Source: Enterobacteriaceae bacterium UBA7338
GTDB taxonomy: Bacteria; Pseudomonadota; Gammaproteobacteria; Enterobacterales; Enterobacteriaceae
NCBI GenBank assembly: GCA_002480085.1
Contig: DKPJ01000011.1
Location: 178,389-242,388, forward strand
DNA length: 64,000 bases
Reading direction: 5' to 3'
In this document: positions 24,505 through 32,969 of the stretch, piece after piece
Layout: each line of letters begins with the position of its first letter
Numbering within the stretch: the first letter of the stretch is position 1
Notes under the pieces: model-generated
What the model was told of the DNA's origin: nothing
Database searches by the model: none
What the model saw: only the letters and a program-made list of their open reading frames with translations
Program-made: the position numbers and the translations under genes

Positions 24505-25713
24505 TCAGGCCTCCGGTTCGAGCAGCCCTGTCTGGGTATCTTTGGGGCTAAACTGCCACCAGAGCGCAAAGAGCGTGACGAGGCCAATGGCTGACAGCAT
24601 CATCCACGGCAGCTCGGGCTGGCTGAACGCTTTACCGGCGTCGAACAGCCAGCCGCCCCCCGCATAGCCAAGGAAACCGCCAAAGGCGAGACCGAGGCGG
24701 CTAAAGCCCATATAGCTGCCCCGCGCCCGGGCGTCTGCCAGCTCGGCGCTCAGGGTTTCGCGCGCCGGTTCGGCAATAATCGAGCCGATATAGAACGTGC
24801 AAATTAATGTAAAGAGCTGCTGCAGCGAGCTGACCATGCCAATCGGCAGCAGGCTGAAGGTCATAAACAGCAGGCCAGCCATCAGGCGCTGCTCCAGGCG
24901 GAAGCGCTTTTCGCTCCAGCGGGCGAGAGGGTAGAGCAGGGTCAGCGACAGGCTCGCCTCAATGGCATACATCCACTTCACCGCTGCCGGAGAGCCAGCA
25001 ATGTCGTTAACCATGATCGGCAGCATCAGCATCACCTGTACCGCCAGCATGTAGTAGCCGGTTAGGGTAAGCACGTAGGTCACAAAGCGTTTATCGCGCA
25101 TTACGCGATTTAGCCCTTCCCGCACCGGTGTTTTTACCGTTGAGAGCTTCCACGCTGGCAGCAGCCAGGCGTTGAAGGCGGCGCAGAGGACAAAGATCAC
25201 CGCCCCGGTGGCGCACACCAGGCGGAAATCGTACTGCAATAGCCAGCTGCCGAGCAGAGCGCCGATCACCGCCCCGGCGCTGTCTTGCATCATCAGCAGC
25301 GAGAAGAAGCGTCCGCGCAGATGAGGGCGGATCAGCTTGACTACCAGCGCCGAACGCGGCGGATCGAACAGGGTGCCGCCGAGGCCGGAGAGGATACATG
25401 AACTCCAGAGCAGCCATGGCTCCTGTGCTACGGCCATGGTGGCGAAACCAGCGGCTCGCATCAGCATGCCGGTGACGATCATCGGCTTGGCACCAAAGCG
25501 ATCGGCGATTGCGCCGCCAAAGATCCCCAGCCCCTGCTGGATAAGCTGACGCAGGCCAAGGGCAATACCTACCATTAAGGCAGCCCAGCCAAGCTGATCA
25601 ACAAAGCGAATGGAAATAAGCGGGAAGACGACGAAAAAACCTAACACAACCAGCATATTATCGATGAGCAGGAAATATTTACCCAGGCGCCTGGCCTGCG
25701 ATACGCGGGACAT
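24505..25713 (-). CDS. mdtH: MFS drug efflux transporter MdtH
   Basis: Twelve-helix major-facilitator proton antiporter of 402 residues (E. coli length); overproduction confers resistance to norfloxacin and enoxacin in E. coli. Motif A-like loop GAIADRFGAKP is between helices 2 and 3, and the LLIDNMLVVLGFFVVFPLIS helix 1 is near identical. The ATG at 25713 follows GGGAGGGGAG; the upstream open frame (to 25779) is not conserved. Divergent from rimJ. Confidence 0.95.
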   Translation of the reverse strand: MSRVSQARRLGKYFLLIDNMLVVLGFFVVFPLISIRFVDQLGWAALMVGIALGLRQLIQQGLGIFGGAIADRFGAKPMIVTGMLMRAAGFATMAVAQEPWLLWSSCILSGLGGTLFDPPRSALVVKLIRPHLRGRFFSLLMMQDSAGAVIGALLGSWLLQYDFRLVCATGAVIFVLCAAFNAWLLPAWKLSTVKTPVREGLNRVMRDKRFVTYVLTLTGYYMLAVQVMLMLPIMVNDIAGSPAAVKWMYAIEASLSLTLLYPLARWSEKRFRLEQRLMAGLLFMTFSLLPIGMVSSLQQLFTLICTFYIGSIIAEPARETLSAELADARARGSYMGFSRLGLAFGGFLGYAGGGWLFDAGKAFSQPELPWMMLSAIGLVTLFALWWQFSPKDTQTGLLEPEA

Positions 25714-25905
25714 CTCCCCTCCCGGGAATGTCAAAATAGTTACCCTGCTATTCTGCGTGGTTGCTGGCCGTTTTCCCACCGTTGCGGCGACGATATTTTT
25801 TTATCGAAGCAACGCTTTGATTGATGCTCTTTATCGTAATAGTGGCGTGCCGCAGGTATAGTTATCCGCAGGGGTAACAAGACGTATTGACAGGAGTGGT
25901 GATGA

Positions 25906-26493
25906 ATGTTCGGCTATCGTAACAACGTTCCAAAAGCGCGCTTGACGACGGACCGGCTGGTGGTGCGTTTAGTGCATGAGCGCGATGCATGGCGTCTGGC
26001 AGACTACTACGCAGAAAACCGCCAGTTTTTAAAACCCTGGGAACCCATTCGCGATGAGAGCCACTGCTATCCGTCGGGCTGGCAGGCGCGTCTCAGCATG
26101 ATTAACGAATTTCATAAGCAGGGAAGCGCCTTCTACTTTGCGCTGCTCGATCCCGAAGAGAAAGAGATCGTGGGCGTCGCCAACTTCTCTAACGTGGTGC
26201 GCGGCTCGTTTCACGCCTGCTATCTGGGCTACTCTATCGGGCAGAAGTGGCAGGGGCAAGGGCTGATGTTTGAGGCGCTGACCGCCGCGATCCGCTATAT
26301 GCAGCGCACCCAACATATCCACCGTATTATGGCTAACTACATGCCGCACAATCAGCGCAGCGGCGGCCTGCTGGCGCGGCTGGGCTTTGAAAAAGAGGGC
26401 TATGCCAAAGCCTATCTGCTGATCGACGGCGAGTGGCGCGATCATGTGCTGACGGCGCTGACCACCCAGGAGTGGACCGCAGGCCGCAATTAA
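25906..26493 (+). CDS. rimJ: Ribosomal protein S5 N-alanine acetyltransferase
   Basis: GNAT-family N-terminal acetyltransferase of 195 residues (194 in E. coli) that modifies S5 and helps 30S assembly. The acetyl-CoA pyrophosphate-binding segment is GQKWQGQGLM (about 106-115), and the family motif MANYMPHNQRSGGLLARLGFEKEG follows. It starts the rimJ-yceH-mviM gene run, spaced 12 and 2 bases. Confidence 0.95.
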   Translation: MFGYRNNVPKARLTTDRLVVRLVHERDAWRLADYYAENRQFLKPWEPIRDESHCYPSGWQARLSMINEFHKQGSAFYFALLDPEEKEIVGVANFSNVVRGSFHACYLGYSIGQKWQGQGLMFEALTAAIRYMQRTQHIHRIMANYMPHNQRSGGLLARLGFEKEGYAKAYLLIDGEWRDHVLTALTTQEWTAGRN

Positions 26494-26505
26494 GGAAAGA
26501 AGAAA

Positions 26506-27153
26506 ATGAAAATCCTGTTAAGCCCCGCCGAAGCGCGGATTATCGGCTGCCTGCTGGAGAAGCAGGTGACGACTCCGGAGCAGTATCCTCTCTCTTTGAA
26601 CGCAGTCGTCAGCGCCTGCAACCAGAAGACCAACCGTGAACCCGTGATGTCTTTGAGCGACGCTGAGGTACAGGATCTCCTCGACGTGCTGGTCAAACGC
26701 CACTATCTGCGCAACGTCAGCGGCTTCGGCAACCGGGTCACGAAATACGAGCAGCGCTTCTGCAACTCCGAGTTTGGCAACCTCAGGCTCAGCAGCGGTG
26801 AGACGGCGCTCGTCACTACGCTGCTGCTGCGCGGCGCGCAGACCCCAGGCGAGCTGCGGATGCGGGCGGCAAGAATGCATGAGTTTGCCGACGTGCCGGA
26901 GGTCGAAAAGACCTTAGAAGCGCTGGCGGCGCGGGAGGATGGGCCTTTTGTGGTCCGTCTGCCGCGCGAGCCGGGCAAGCGCGAAAGCCGCTATATGCAC
27001 CTGTTCAGCGGTAAGGCGGCACCGGAGGCGACTGACGTTGAGAGCGAAGCGTTACCCTCAGAGGATCTCGCCGCGCGGGTGGCGGCGCTGGAGAGCGAAG
27101 TCGCCGAACTGAAGCAGCGTCTCGATTCGCTGCTGGCACACCTGGGAGATTAA
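26506..27153 (+). CDS. yceH: UPF0502 / DUF480 protein YceH
   Basis: Cytosolic protein of 215 residues made of two winged-helix repeats (about 1-85 and 90-165: LLEKQVTTPEQYPLS, then LLRGAQTPGELRMR) and a C-terminal coiled-coil (LAARVAALESEVAELKQRLDSLL). Function unknown; the fold suggests nucleic-acid or protein contacts. Ribosome site AAGGAAAG. Two bases separate it from mviM. Confidence 0.9.
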   Translation: MKILLSPAEARIIGCLLEKQVTTPEQYPLSLNAVVSACNQKTNREPVMSLSDAEVQDLLDVLVKRHYLRNVSGFGNRVTKYEQRFCNSEFGNLRLSSGETALVTTLLLRGAQTPGELRMRAARMHEFADVPEVEKTLEALAAREDGPFVVRLPREPGKRESRYMHLFSGKAAPEATDVESEALPSEDLAARVAALESEVAELKQRLDSLLAHLGD

Positions 27154-27155
27154 CC

Positions 27156-28079
27156 ATGACACAGTTACGCATAGGCGTAGTAGGGCTGGGCGGTATCGCC
27201 CAGAAGGCCTGGCTGCCGGTGCTGGGGGCGGCCACCGACTGGACGCTGCAGGCGGCCTGGTCGCCGTCGCAGGAGAAGGCGTTAGGCGTTTGCCAGCGCT
27301 GGCGGGTGCCCTACGCCGGGTCGCTGCCGGAGCTGGCCGCCCAGTGCGATGCGGTGTTTGTCCACACCTCTACCGCCTCGCACTACGCGGTAGTGAGCGA
27401 GCTTTTAAACGCGGGGGTACACGTCTGCGTCGATAAGCCGCTGGCGGAGAACCTCGCCGATGCCGAGCGGCTGGTGGCGCTGGCCGCGCGTAAGAATCTG
27501 ATCCTGATGGTCGGCTTTAACCGCCGCTTCGCGCCGCTCTATCGCGATCTGAAAACCCGGCTCGCCAATGGGGCATCGCTGCGCATGGATAAGCACCGTA
27601 GCGACAGCGTGGGGCCGCACGATCTGCGCTTCACGCTGCTGGATGACTATCTCCACGTGGTGGACACCGCCCTGTGGCTGGCAGGGGGTGAAGGCCAGCT
27701 TAACGGCGGCGCGTTGCTCACCAACGACGACGGGGCGATGATCTACGCTGAGCACCACTTCAGCCACGACGCGCTACAGATCACCACCAGCATGCATCGC
27801 CGGGCGGGCAGCCAGCGCGAGTGGGTGCAGGCGGTGACCGACGGTGGCCTGTACGACGTAACCGACATGCGCGAGTGGCGAGAAGAGCAGGGCAGCGGCA
27901 TTACGCTGCGTCCGATCCCCGGCTGGCAAAGCACCCTTGAGCAGCGCGGCTTCGTGGGCTGCGCCCAGCACTTTATCACCTGTGTAAAAAATCAGACTGC
28001 GCCTGAAACCGCCGGGGAGCAGGCAGTGCTGGCCCAGCGCATCATCGACAGGCTCTGGCGCGAGGCGATGGCCGAATAA
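27156..28079 (+). CDS. mviM: Gfo/Idh/MocA-family oxidoreductase MviM
   Basis: Predicted NAD(P)-dependent oxidoreductase of 307 residues. Rossmann motif GVVGLGGIAQKAW at 7-19, the EKP-type motif CVDKPLAEN at about 90-98, and a C-terminal alpha/beta domain with HVVDTALWLAGG. Named from Salmonella virulence-locus work, but the substrate is unknown. It lies before murJ, from which it is separated by a hairpin, as in E. coli. Confidence 0.93.
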   Translation: MTQLRIGVVGLGGIAQKAWLPVLGAATDWTLQAAWSPSQEKALGVCQRWRVPYAGSLPELAAQCDAVFVHTSTASHYAVVSELLNAGVHVCVDKPLAENLADAERLVALAARKNLILMVGFNRRFAPLYRDLKTRLANGASLRMDKHRSDSVGPHDLRFTLLDDYLHVVDTALWLAGGEGQLNGGALLTNDDGAMIYAEHHFSHDALQITTSMHRRAGSQREWVQAVTDGGLYDVTDMREWREEQGSGITLRPIPGWQSTLEQRGFVGCAQHFITCVKNQTAPETAGEQAVLAQRIIDRLWREAMAE

Positions 28080-28153
28080 CCCGCTGTAGTATCTGGTAAT
28101 AGTTTCTGGATGTAGTATTTCATGGCAATCCAGGTAGACTAAGCGCTTCTTCT

Positions 28154-28176
28154 AACGCCTGCTATGCAGGCGTTTT
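28154..28176 (+). terminator. Terminator-like hairpin between mviM and murJ
   Basis: AACGCCTGC/GCAGGCGTT with a three-base loop then TTTT, 26 bases before the murJ start. It may end the rimJ-mviM transcript or attenuate murJ. Confidence 0.75.
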
Positions 28177-28202
28177 GCCGCAGGGTTCGGATTAATACAG
28201 TA

Positions 28203-29738
28203 ATGAATTTATTAAAATCGCTGGCTGCGGTCAGCTCGATGACTCTCTTTTCCCGCGTGCTGGGTTTTGCACGCGACGCCATCGTGGCGCGGGTGTTTGG
28301 CGCAGGGATGGCAACCGACGCCTTCTTTGTGGCGTTCAAGCTCCCCAACCTGCTGCGCCGCATCTTTGCCGAAGGCGCCTTCTCGCAGGCCTTTGTGCCG
28401 ATTCTGGCCGAGTACAAAAGCAAGCAGGGTGAGGATGCGACCCGCGTCTTTGTCGCTTATGTCTCTGGCCTGCTGACGCTGGTGCTGGCGATTGTCACCA
28501 TCGCCGGGATGCTGGCCGCACCCTGGGTGATCATGGTCACCGCGCCGGGCTTTGCCGATACCGCCGACAAGTTTGCACTCACTACCCAGCTGCTGAAGAT
28601 CACCTTTCCCTACATACTGCTGATTTCGCTGGCCTCGCTGGTGGGGGCGATCCTTAACACCTGGAACCGCTTCTCGGTGCCGGCCTTTGCGCCTACCCTT
28701 TTAAACGTCAGCATGATTGGTTTTGCGCTCTTTGCCGCACCGCTGTTTCACCCGCCGGTGCTGGCGCTGGCCTGGGCGGTGACCGTCGGGGGCGTGCTGC
28801 AACTTTTTTACCAGCTGCCGCACCTCAAAAAGATCGGCATGCTGGTGTTGCCGCGCATCAGCCTGCGTGATGAAGGGTCGCTCCGCGTCGTTAAGCAGAT
28901 GGGGCCAGCGATCCTTGGGGTTTCGGTTAGCCAGATCTCGCTGATCATCAACACCATTTTTGCCTCGTTTCTCGCCTCCGGCTCGGTATCGTGGATGTAC
29001 TATGCCGACCGCCTGATGGAGTTCCCCTCTGGCATTCTGGGCGTGGCGCTGGGCACCATTCTGCTGCCGTCGCTCTCCCGCAGCTTCGCCAGCGGCAACC
29101 AAGACGAGTACTGCCGCCTGATGGACTGGGGCCTGCGCCTCTGCTTCCTGCTGGCGCTGCCGAGCGCCGTGGCGCTGGGGATCCTCGCCAAACCGCTGAC
29201 GGTCTCGCTGTTCCAGTACGGTAAATTCACCGCTACCGATGCGCTGATGACCCAGAAGGCGCTGGTAGCCTACTCGGTGGGGCTGATGGGGCTGATCGTG
29301 GTGAAGGTTCTGGCACCGGGGTTCTATTCGCGCCAGGACATCAAAACCCCGGTCAAGATCGCTATCGTCACGCTGGTTATGACCCAGCTGATGAACCTGG
29401 CCTTTATCGGCCCGTTCAAACACGCCGGACTGGCGCTGTCGATTGGCCTGGCGGCCTGCCTTAACGCCAGCCTGCTCTACTGGCAGCTGCGCAAGCAGAA
29501 GATCTTTACCCCGCAGCCGGGATGGCAGCGTTTTCTGCTGCGTCTGGTGGTGGCGGTGATTGTGATGGCCGCAGCGCTGCTGGGCGTGCTCTCGGTGATG
29601 CCAGAGTGGTCACAGGGAGCGATGGCCTGGCGTCTGCTGCGCCTGATGGCGGTCGTAGCGGTGGGTGCTATCGCCTACTTCGCCACGCTGGCGCTGCTGG
29701 GCTTTAAGGTGAAGGAGTTTGCTCGCCGGACGGCGTAA
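28203..29738 (+). CDS. murJ: Lipid II flippase MurJ
   Basis: Essential MOP-superfamily flippase of 511 residues that moves lipid II across the inner membrane for peptidoglycan synthesis. It has 14 predicted helices; charged cavity residues include RVLGFARDAIVARVFGAG (helix 1) and RRIFAEGAF (helix 2). The ATG at 28203 (MNLLKSLAAVSS) matches the E. coli start; the upstream open frame overlaps the hairpin. Confidence 0.97.
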   Translation: MNLLKSLAAVSSMTLFSRVLGFARDAIVARVFGAGMATDAFFVAFKLPNLLRRIFAEGAFSQAFVPILAEYKSKQGEDATRVFVAYVSGLLTLVLAIVTIAGMLAAPWVIMVTAPGFADTADKFALTTQLLKITFPYILLISLASLVGAILNTWNRFSVPAFAPTLLNVSMIGFALFAAPLFHPPVLALAWAVTVGGVLQLFYQLPHLKKIGMLVLPRISLRDEGSLRVVKQMGPAILGVSVSQISLIINTIFASFLASGSVSWMYYADRLMEFPSGILGVALGTILLPSLSRSFASGNQDEYCRLMDWGLRLCFLLALPSAVALGILAKPLTVSLFQYGKFTATDALMTQKALVAYSVGLMGLIVVKVLAPGFYSRQDIKTPVKIAIVTLVMTQLMNLAFIGPFKHAGLALSIGLAACLNASLLYWQLRKQKIFTPQPGWQRFLLRLVVAVIVMAAALLGVLSVMPEWSQGAMAWRLLRLMAVVAVGAIAYFATLALLGFKVKEFARRTA

Positions 29739-29742
29739 AACG

Positions 29743-29776
29743 GTTCAGGCCCGGGCAGCGATGCCCGGGCCTGAAC
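29743..29776. terminator. Perfect 15-bp hairpin between murJ and flgN
   Basis: GTTCAGGCCCGGGCA pairs perfectly with TGCCCGGGCCTGAAC around a GCGA loop. Four T follow shortly on the minus strand and only a short A/T mix on the plus strand. It lies between the converging stops and should block both transcripts. Confidence 0.85.
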
Positions 29777-29785
29777 GATAAAAGG

Positions 29786-30208
29786 TCAGATGGAGATTTT
29801 CTTGCCGCCGCGGTGGGATACCGACGTCTGGCCATTTGCGCCGTAGAGGGCCGGCTCCTGATGCGGTTTTAACACCTCCAGCGCCTGCTTGTTGCGCTGG
29901 ATCTGATCTTCCAGCAGCCAGCCGTTGTGCTGGTTAAGCTCGCGCAGATGCTGCGTTTTTTTGGTGATCGTCAGCCAGCGGCCTGCGATATCATCGTTTG
30001 CGCTCTGCTGCATATTCTGTTCGGCACGACGCTGCTGTTCAAGATAGTCCAGCGAGGCGAGCAACGAACTCTTCTCTTCGGTGATACGCTGTAGCGCGCT
30101 GCCGTTAATCTGGCCCGCCGAAAGGTGTTGTTGCTCAGCATCCATCACGCCTTTCAGCGCGTTCAGGATAACTGTCATTTGATCAAGAACTTCTGACAGT
30201 TTGCTCAT
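29786..30208 (-). CDS. flgN: Flagellar export chaperone FlgN
   Basis: Cytosolic coiled-coil chaperone of 140 residues for the hook-filament junction proteins FlgK and FlgL, keeping them export-ready at the FlhA platform. Long helices dominate (VLDQMTVILNALKGVMDAEQQ, ITEEKSSLLASLDYLEQQ). It begins four bases after flgM, as in E. coli and Salmonella, and is probably expressed from both the flgA and flgM promoters. Confidence 0.95.
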   Translation of the reverse strand: MSKLSEVLDQMTVILNALKGVMDAEQQHLSAGQINGSALQRITEEKSSLLASLDYLEQQRRAEQNMQQSANDDIAGRWLTITKKTQHLRELNQHNGWLLEDQIQRNKQALEVLKPHQEPALYGANGQTSVSHRGGKKISI

Positions 30209-30212
30209 ACGC

Positions 30213-30506
30213 TCACTTACTCTGTAGGAAACTCTGCGCTTCGCTAATCAGGGCGTCGGCAATTTTGCCGGTATCCATCTTCAGCTCGCCGTTGCGGATC
30301 GCGGTTTTCAGGGCTTCCACGCGCTCCATATTAATGTCTTCGCTGCCCGCCTGGGTCAGCTTGGTTTGCGCATTGCTGATGGTGACGCTGGTGCTGTTCG
30401 CCGTAGCGGATTTTTCCAGACGCGTTTTTGGAGTCTGAGTGTCGTTGGTTTCGCGCGGCTGGACGGTGCTAACCGACTTTAAAGGCGATGTACGATCAAT
30501 GCTCAT
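30213..30506 (-). CDS. flgM: Anti-sigma-28 factor FlgM
   Basis: Small disordered protein of 97 residues that binds FliA until it is exported through the finished hook. N terminus MSIDRTSPLKSVSTVQPRET and C-terminal sigma-binding helices (EDINMERVEALKTAIRNGELKMD, IADALISEAQSFL) are conserved. It has its own sigma-28 promoter upstream, giving feedback on its own level. Confidence 0.96.
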   Translation of the reverse strand: MSIDRTSPLKSVSTVQPRETNDTQTPKTRLEKSATANSTSVTISNAQTKLTQAGSEDINMERVEALKTAIRNGELKMDTGKIADALISEAQSFLQSK

Positions 30507-30566
30507 AGTGTTGTCCTCATCGAGGGTTCGCGGCGTTAGGGCCTGCCATCATCATATATTGCTTAA

Positions 30567-30593
30567 TTATCGGCAAGGGCCGCAAAATCTTTA
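30567..30593 (-). promoter_or_regulatory. Sigma-28 promoter of flgMN
   Basis: Minus-strand TAAAGATT (30586-30593), an 11-base spacer and GCCGATAA (30567-30574) fit the FliA consensus TAAAGTTT-N11-GCCGATAA with one mismatch. Confidence 0.93.
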
Positions 30594-30599
30594 AAAAGA

Positions 30600-31259
30600 T
30601 TACAGATTAATAAGAATATTCCCATCCGGCCCCACCGTGCCGCTTACCACCTGGCCCGATGCCATCCGCACGCGGGCATTTTGCGCCACCGACGCGTTGT
30701 TCAGCGCCTTGCCTTCACCGTTTACGCTAAAGCCGTCGCCGCTGGCGATCACCTGTACACGCTCTCCGGCTTTAACCCGCCACGACTGGCGCAGCATGGA
30801 GAGCTGAATCGCCTGGCCCGGGGCGACATCGCGCAGGCTTACCGCATCCTGAGCCTGATTAATGTCCAGCATGGTGCGTGGCGGGAGCCGATCCAGGCGG
30901 CCACGCTTCAGGGTCACGCTGCCAGGCTCCAGCATGCTGCCGCGGGTAATCGCCTGGGCTGCCACCACGTAGTTGCCGGTCGCCGCCACCGTGACCTGCA
31001 AATAGCGTTTCTCATTGGCGCACTGGGCCAGCACGTTAACGTTGCCCCACAGCTTCGCGCTACCCGCAACGCTCAGCGCAGGTTGCTCACAGGCAGGCAG
31101 CAGATTTGCCGGGGTGCGCAGCGTAACGGCGACCTCATCGCTAAAGCCCGCCAGCCGTTGGGCAAAAAAGGTGGTCAGCTGGGCGGTGAGATCCTGCGCC
31201 GCCGCCAGTGGGCTGGCAAACAGCAAAATTGCGCCGCATACGCTTTTCACGCTGTGCAT
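30600..31259 (-). CDS. flgA: P-ring assembly chaperone FlgA
   Basis: Periplasmic chaperone of 219 residues needed for FlgI P-ring assembly. Signal peptide (cleavage after about PLAAA), a central SAF domain (AITRGSMLEPGSVTLKRGRLDRLP) and the C-terminal beta domain ending GTVGPDGNILINL. It heads flgAMN and is divergent from flgB with a 173-bp shared promoter region. Confidence 0.95.
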   Translation of the reverse strand: MHSVKSVCGAILLFASPLAAAQDLTAQLTTFFAQRLAGFSDEVAVTLRTPANLLPACEQPALSVAGSAKLWGNVNVLAQCANEKRYLQVTVAATGNYVVAAQAITRGSMLEPGSVTLKRGRLDRLPPRTMLDINQAQDAVSLRDVAPGQAIQLSMLRQSWRVKAGERVQVIASGDGFSVNGEGKALNNASVAQNARVRMASGQVVSGTVGPDGNILINL

Positions 31260-31432
31260 GGCTAACTCCTGCCTGGATTAACAAGTGAGGGGATTTTACC
31301 CATCGTGCCGATCTATCAACGCAATAAATAGCGACGCATTTTGCGTTTATTCCAACGATAAGGCGTGCCCCATGCCCTTTAAGCTGTCATCTGTCATTTT
31401 CTCATCAGCGTAACGTCATCAGCGGGGGAGAC
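31260..31432. promoter_or_regulatory. flgA-flgB divergent promoter region
   Basis: This 173-bp intergenic region should hold class II promoters for flgAMN and flgBCDEFGHIJ driven by FlhDC, as in E. coli. I could not place the FlhDC boxes with confidence by eye. Confidence 0.6.
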
Positions 31433-31849
31433 ATGCTCGATAAACTCGATGCCGCGCTACGATTTCAGCAAGAAGCATTAAACCTGCGCGCCCAGCGCCA
31501 GGAAGTTCTGGCCGCCAACATTGCCAACGCCGATACCCCGGGGTATCAGGCGCGCGATATGGATTTTGCCGGCGAACTTAAAAAAGTGATGGAGCGCGGC
31601 CGGGCCGAAACCAGCGGTGTATCGCTGGCGCTGACCTCCGCTCGCCATATTCCTGCCCAGACTATCGCCGCACCGTCTACTGAACTGCTCTATCGCATTC
31701 CCGATCAGCCATCGCTGGACGGCAACACCGTCGATATGGACCGGGAGCGTACCCAGTTTGCCGATAACAGCCTGCAATACCAGACCGGGCTGAGCGTTCT
31801 GGGTGGACAGATCAAAGGCATGATGAGCGTGCTGCAGGGGGGGAATTAA
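31433..31849 (+). CDS. flgB: Flagellar proximal rod protein FlgB
   Basis: Rod subunit of 138 residues joining the MS-ring/FliE to the distal rod. It has the family N-terminal helix ending VLAANIANADTPGYQARDMDF and the C-terminal helix region. First gene of the flgBCDEFGHIJ operon; flgC follows after three bases. The GGGGGAG ribosome site precedes the ATG. Confidence 0.97.
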   Translation: MLDKLDAALRFQQEALNLRAQRQEVLAANIANADTPGYQARDMDFAGELKKVMERGRAETSGVSLALTSARHIPAQTIAAPSTELLYRIPDQPSLDGNTVDMDRERTQFADNSLQYQTGLSVLGGQIKGMMSVLQGGN

Positions 31850-31852
31850 TAG

Positions 31853-32257
31853 ATGGCACTACTGAACATTTTTGATATCGCCGGATCGGCGCTGACCGCG
31901 CAGTCCCAGCGGCTGAACGTGGCGGCCAGTAACCTGGCCAACGCCGACAGCGTTACCGGCCCGGACGGCCAGCCCTACCGTGCCAAGCAGGTGGTGTTCC
32001 AGGTGAATGCGGCGCCAGGCGCGGCCACCGGTGGCGTCAAGGTCGCTAACGTCATTGAGAGCCAGGCCCCGGACAAGCTGGTCTTTGAGCCAGGCAACCC
32101 GCTTGCCGACGCCAAAGGCTACGTGCGGATGCCCAACGTGGACGTCGTCGGCGAGATGGTTAACTCCATGTCCGCCTCGCGTAGCTACCAGGCAAACGTT
32201 GAAGTTCTTAATACCGTGAAGAGCATGATGCTGAAAACGCTCACGCTTGGCTCGTAA
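31853..32257 (+). CDS. flgC: Flagellar proximal rod protein FlgC
   Basis: Rod subunit of 134 residues exported by the flagellar type III system. Signature N terminus FDIAGSALTAQSQRLNVAASNLANADS and C terminus NVDVVGEMVNSMSASRSYQANVEVL are typical of rod/hook proteins, whose terminal helices form the inner core. It lies between flgB and flgD. Confidence 0.97.
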   Translation: MALLNIFDIAGSALTAQSQRLNVAASNLANADSVTGPDGQPYRAKQVVFQVNAAPGAATGGVKVANVIESQAPDKLVFEPGNPLADAKGYVRMPNVDVVGEMVNSMSASRSYQANVEVLNTVKSMMLKTLTLGS

Positions 32258-32268
32258 AGGAGAGTCGC

Positions 32269-32943
32269 ATGTCTATCGCTGTAAATCTCAACGACACTAC
32301 CAGCACCACCGCCACATCGACAGCTACCAGCGCAGCGAGCGGCAGTAGCGCAACGGATCTGCAGAGCAGCTTCCTGACGCTGCTGGTGGCGCAGCTCAAA
32401 AACCAGGATCCCACCAATCCGATGGAGAACAACGAGCTGACCACCCAGCTGGCGCAGATCAACACCGTCAGCGGCATTGAGAAGCTCAACACCACCCTGG
32501 GTGCCATCTCTGGCCAGATCGACAACAGCCAGTCGTTACAGGCGAGCACCCTGATCGGTCACGGGGTGATGATCCCGGGCACCACCGTGCTGGCGGGCAG
32601 CGAAACCACCACCCCGTTTGGCGTTGAGCTGACCCAGGCGGCGGATAAAGTCACCGCCACCATCACCGATAAAAACAACGTGGTGGTGCGCACCATTGAT
32701 ATTGGCGCGCTGAGCGCGGGCGTTCACACCTTTAGCTGGGACGGCAAGATGACCGACGGCACTGCCGCCCCGGACAACGCCTATACCGTTTCCATCAGCG
32801 CCAGCAGCGGATCCACCCAGCTGGTGGCCCAGCCGCTGCAGTTTGCGCTGGTGCAGGGCATTACCAAAGGCAGCACCGGTAACACCTTAGATTTGGGTAC
32901 CTACGGTACCACCACCCTCGACGAAGTACGGCAGATTATCTAA
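32269..32943 (+). CDS. flgD: Hook cap scaffold FlgD
   Basis: Scaffold of 224 residues that caps the growing hook and is shed at completion. The N terminus is Ser/Thr/Ala-rich and disordered (export region), followed by SSFLTLLVAQLKNQDPTNPMENNELTTQLAQ, the family signature. The C-terminal half has the FlgD Ig-like and tudor-like domains (TFSWDGKMTDG). Confidence 0.96.
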   Translation: MSIAVNLNDTTSTTATSTATSAASGSSATDLQSSFLTLLVAQLKNQDPTNPMENNELTTQLAQINTVSGIEKLNTTLGAISGQIDNSQSLQASTLIGHGVMIPGTTVLAGSETTTPFGVELTQAADKVTATITDKNNVVVRTIDIGALSAGVHTFSWDGKMTDGTAAPDNAYTVSISASSGSTQLVAQPLQFALVQGITKGSTGNTLDLGTYGTTTLDEVRQII

Positions 32944-32969
32944 GCCTTTACACTTATCAGGAGTAAGTC

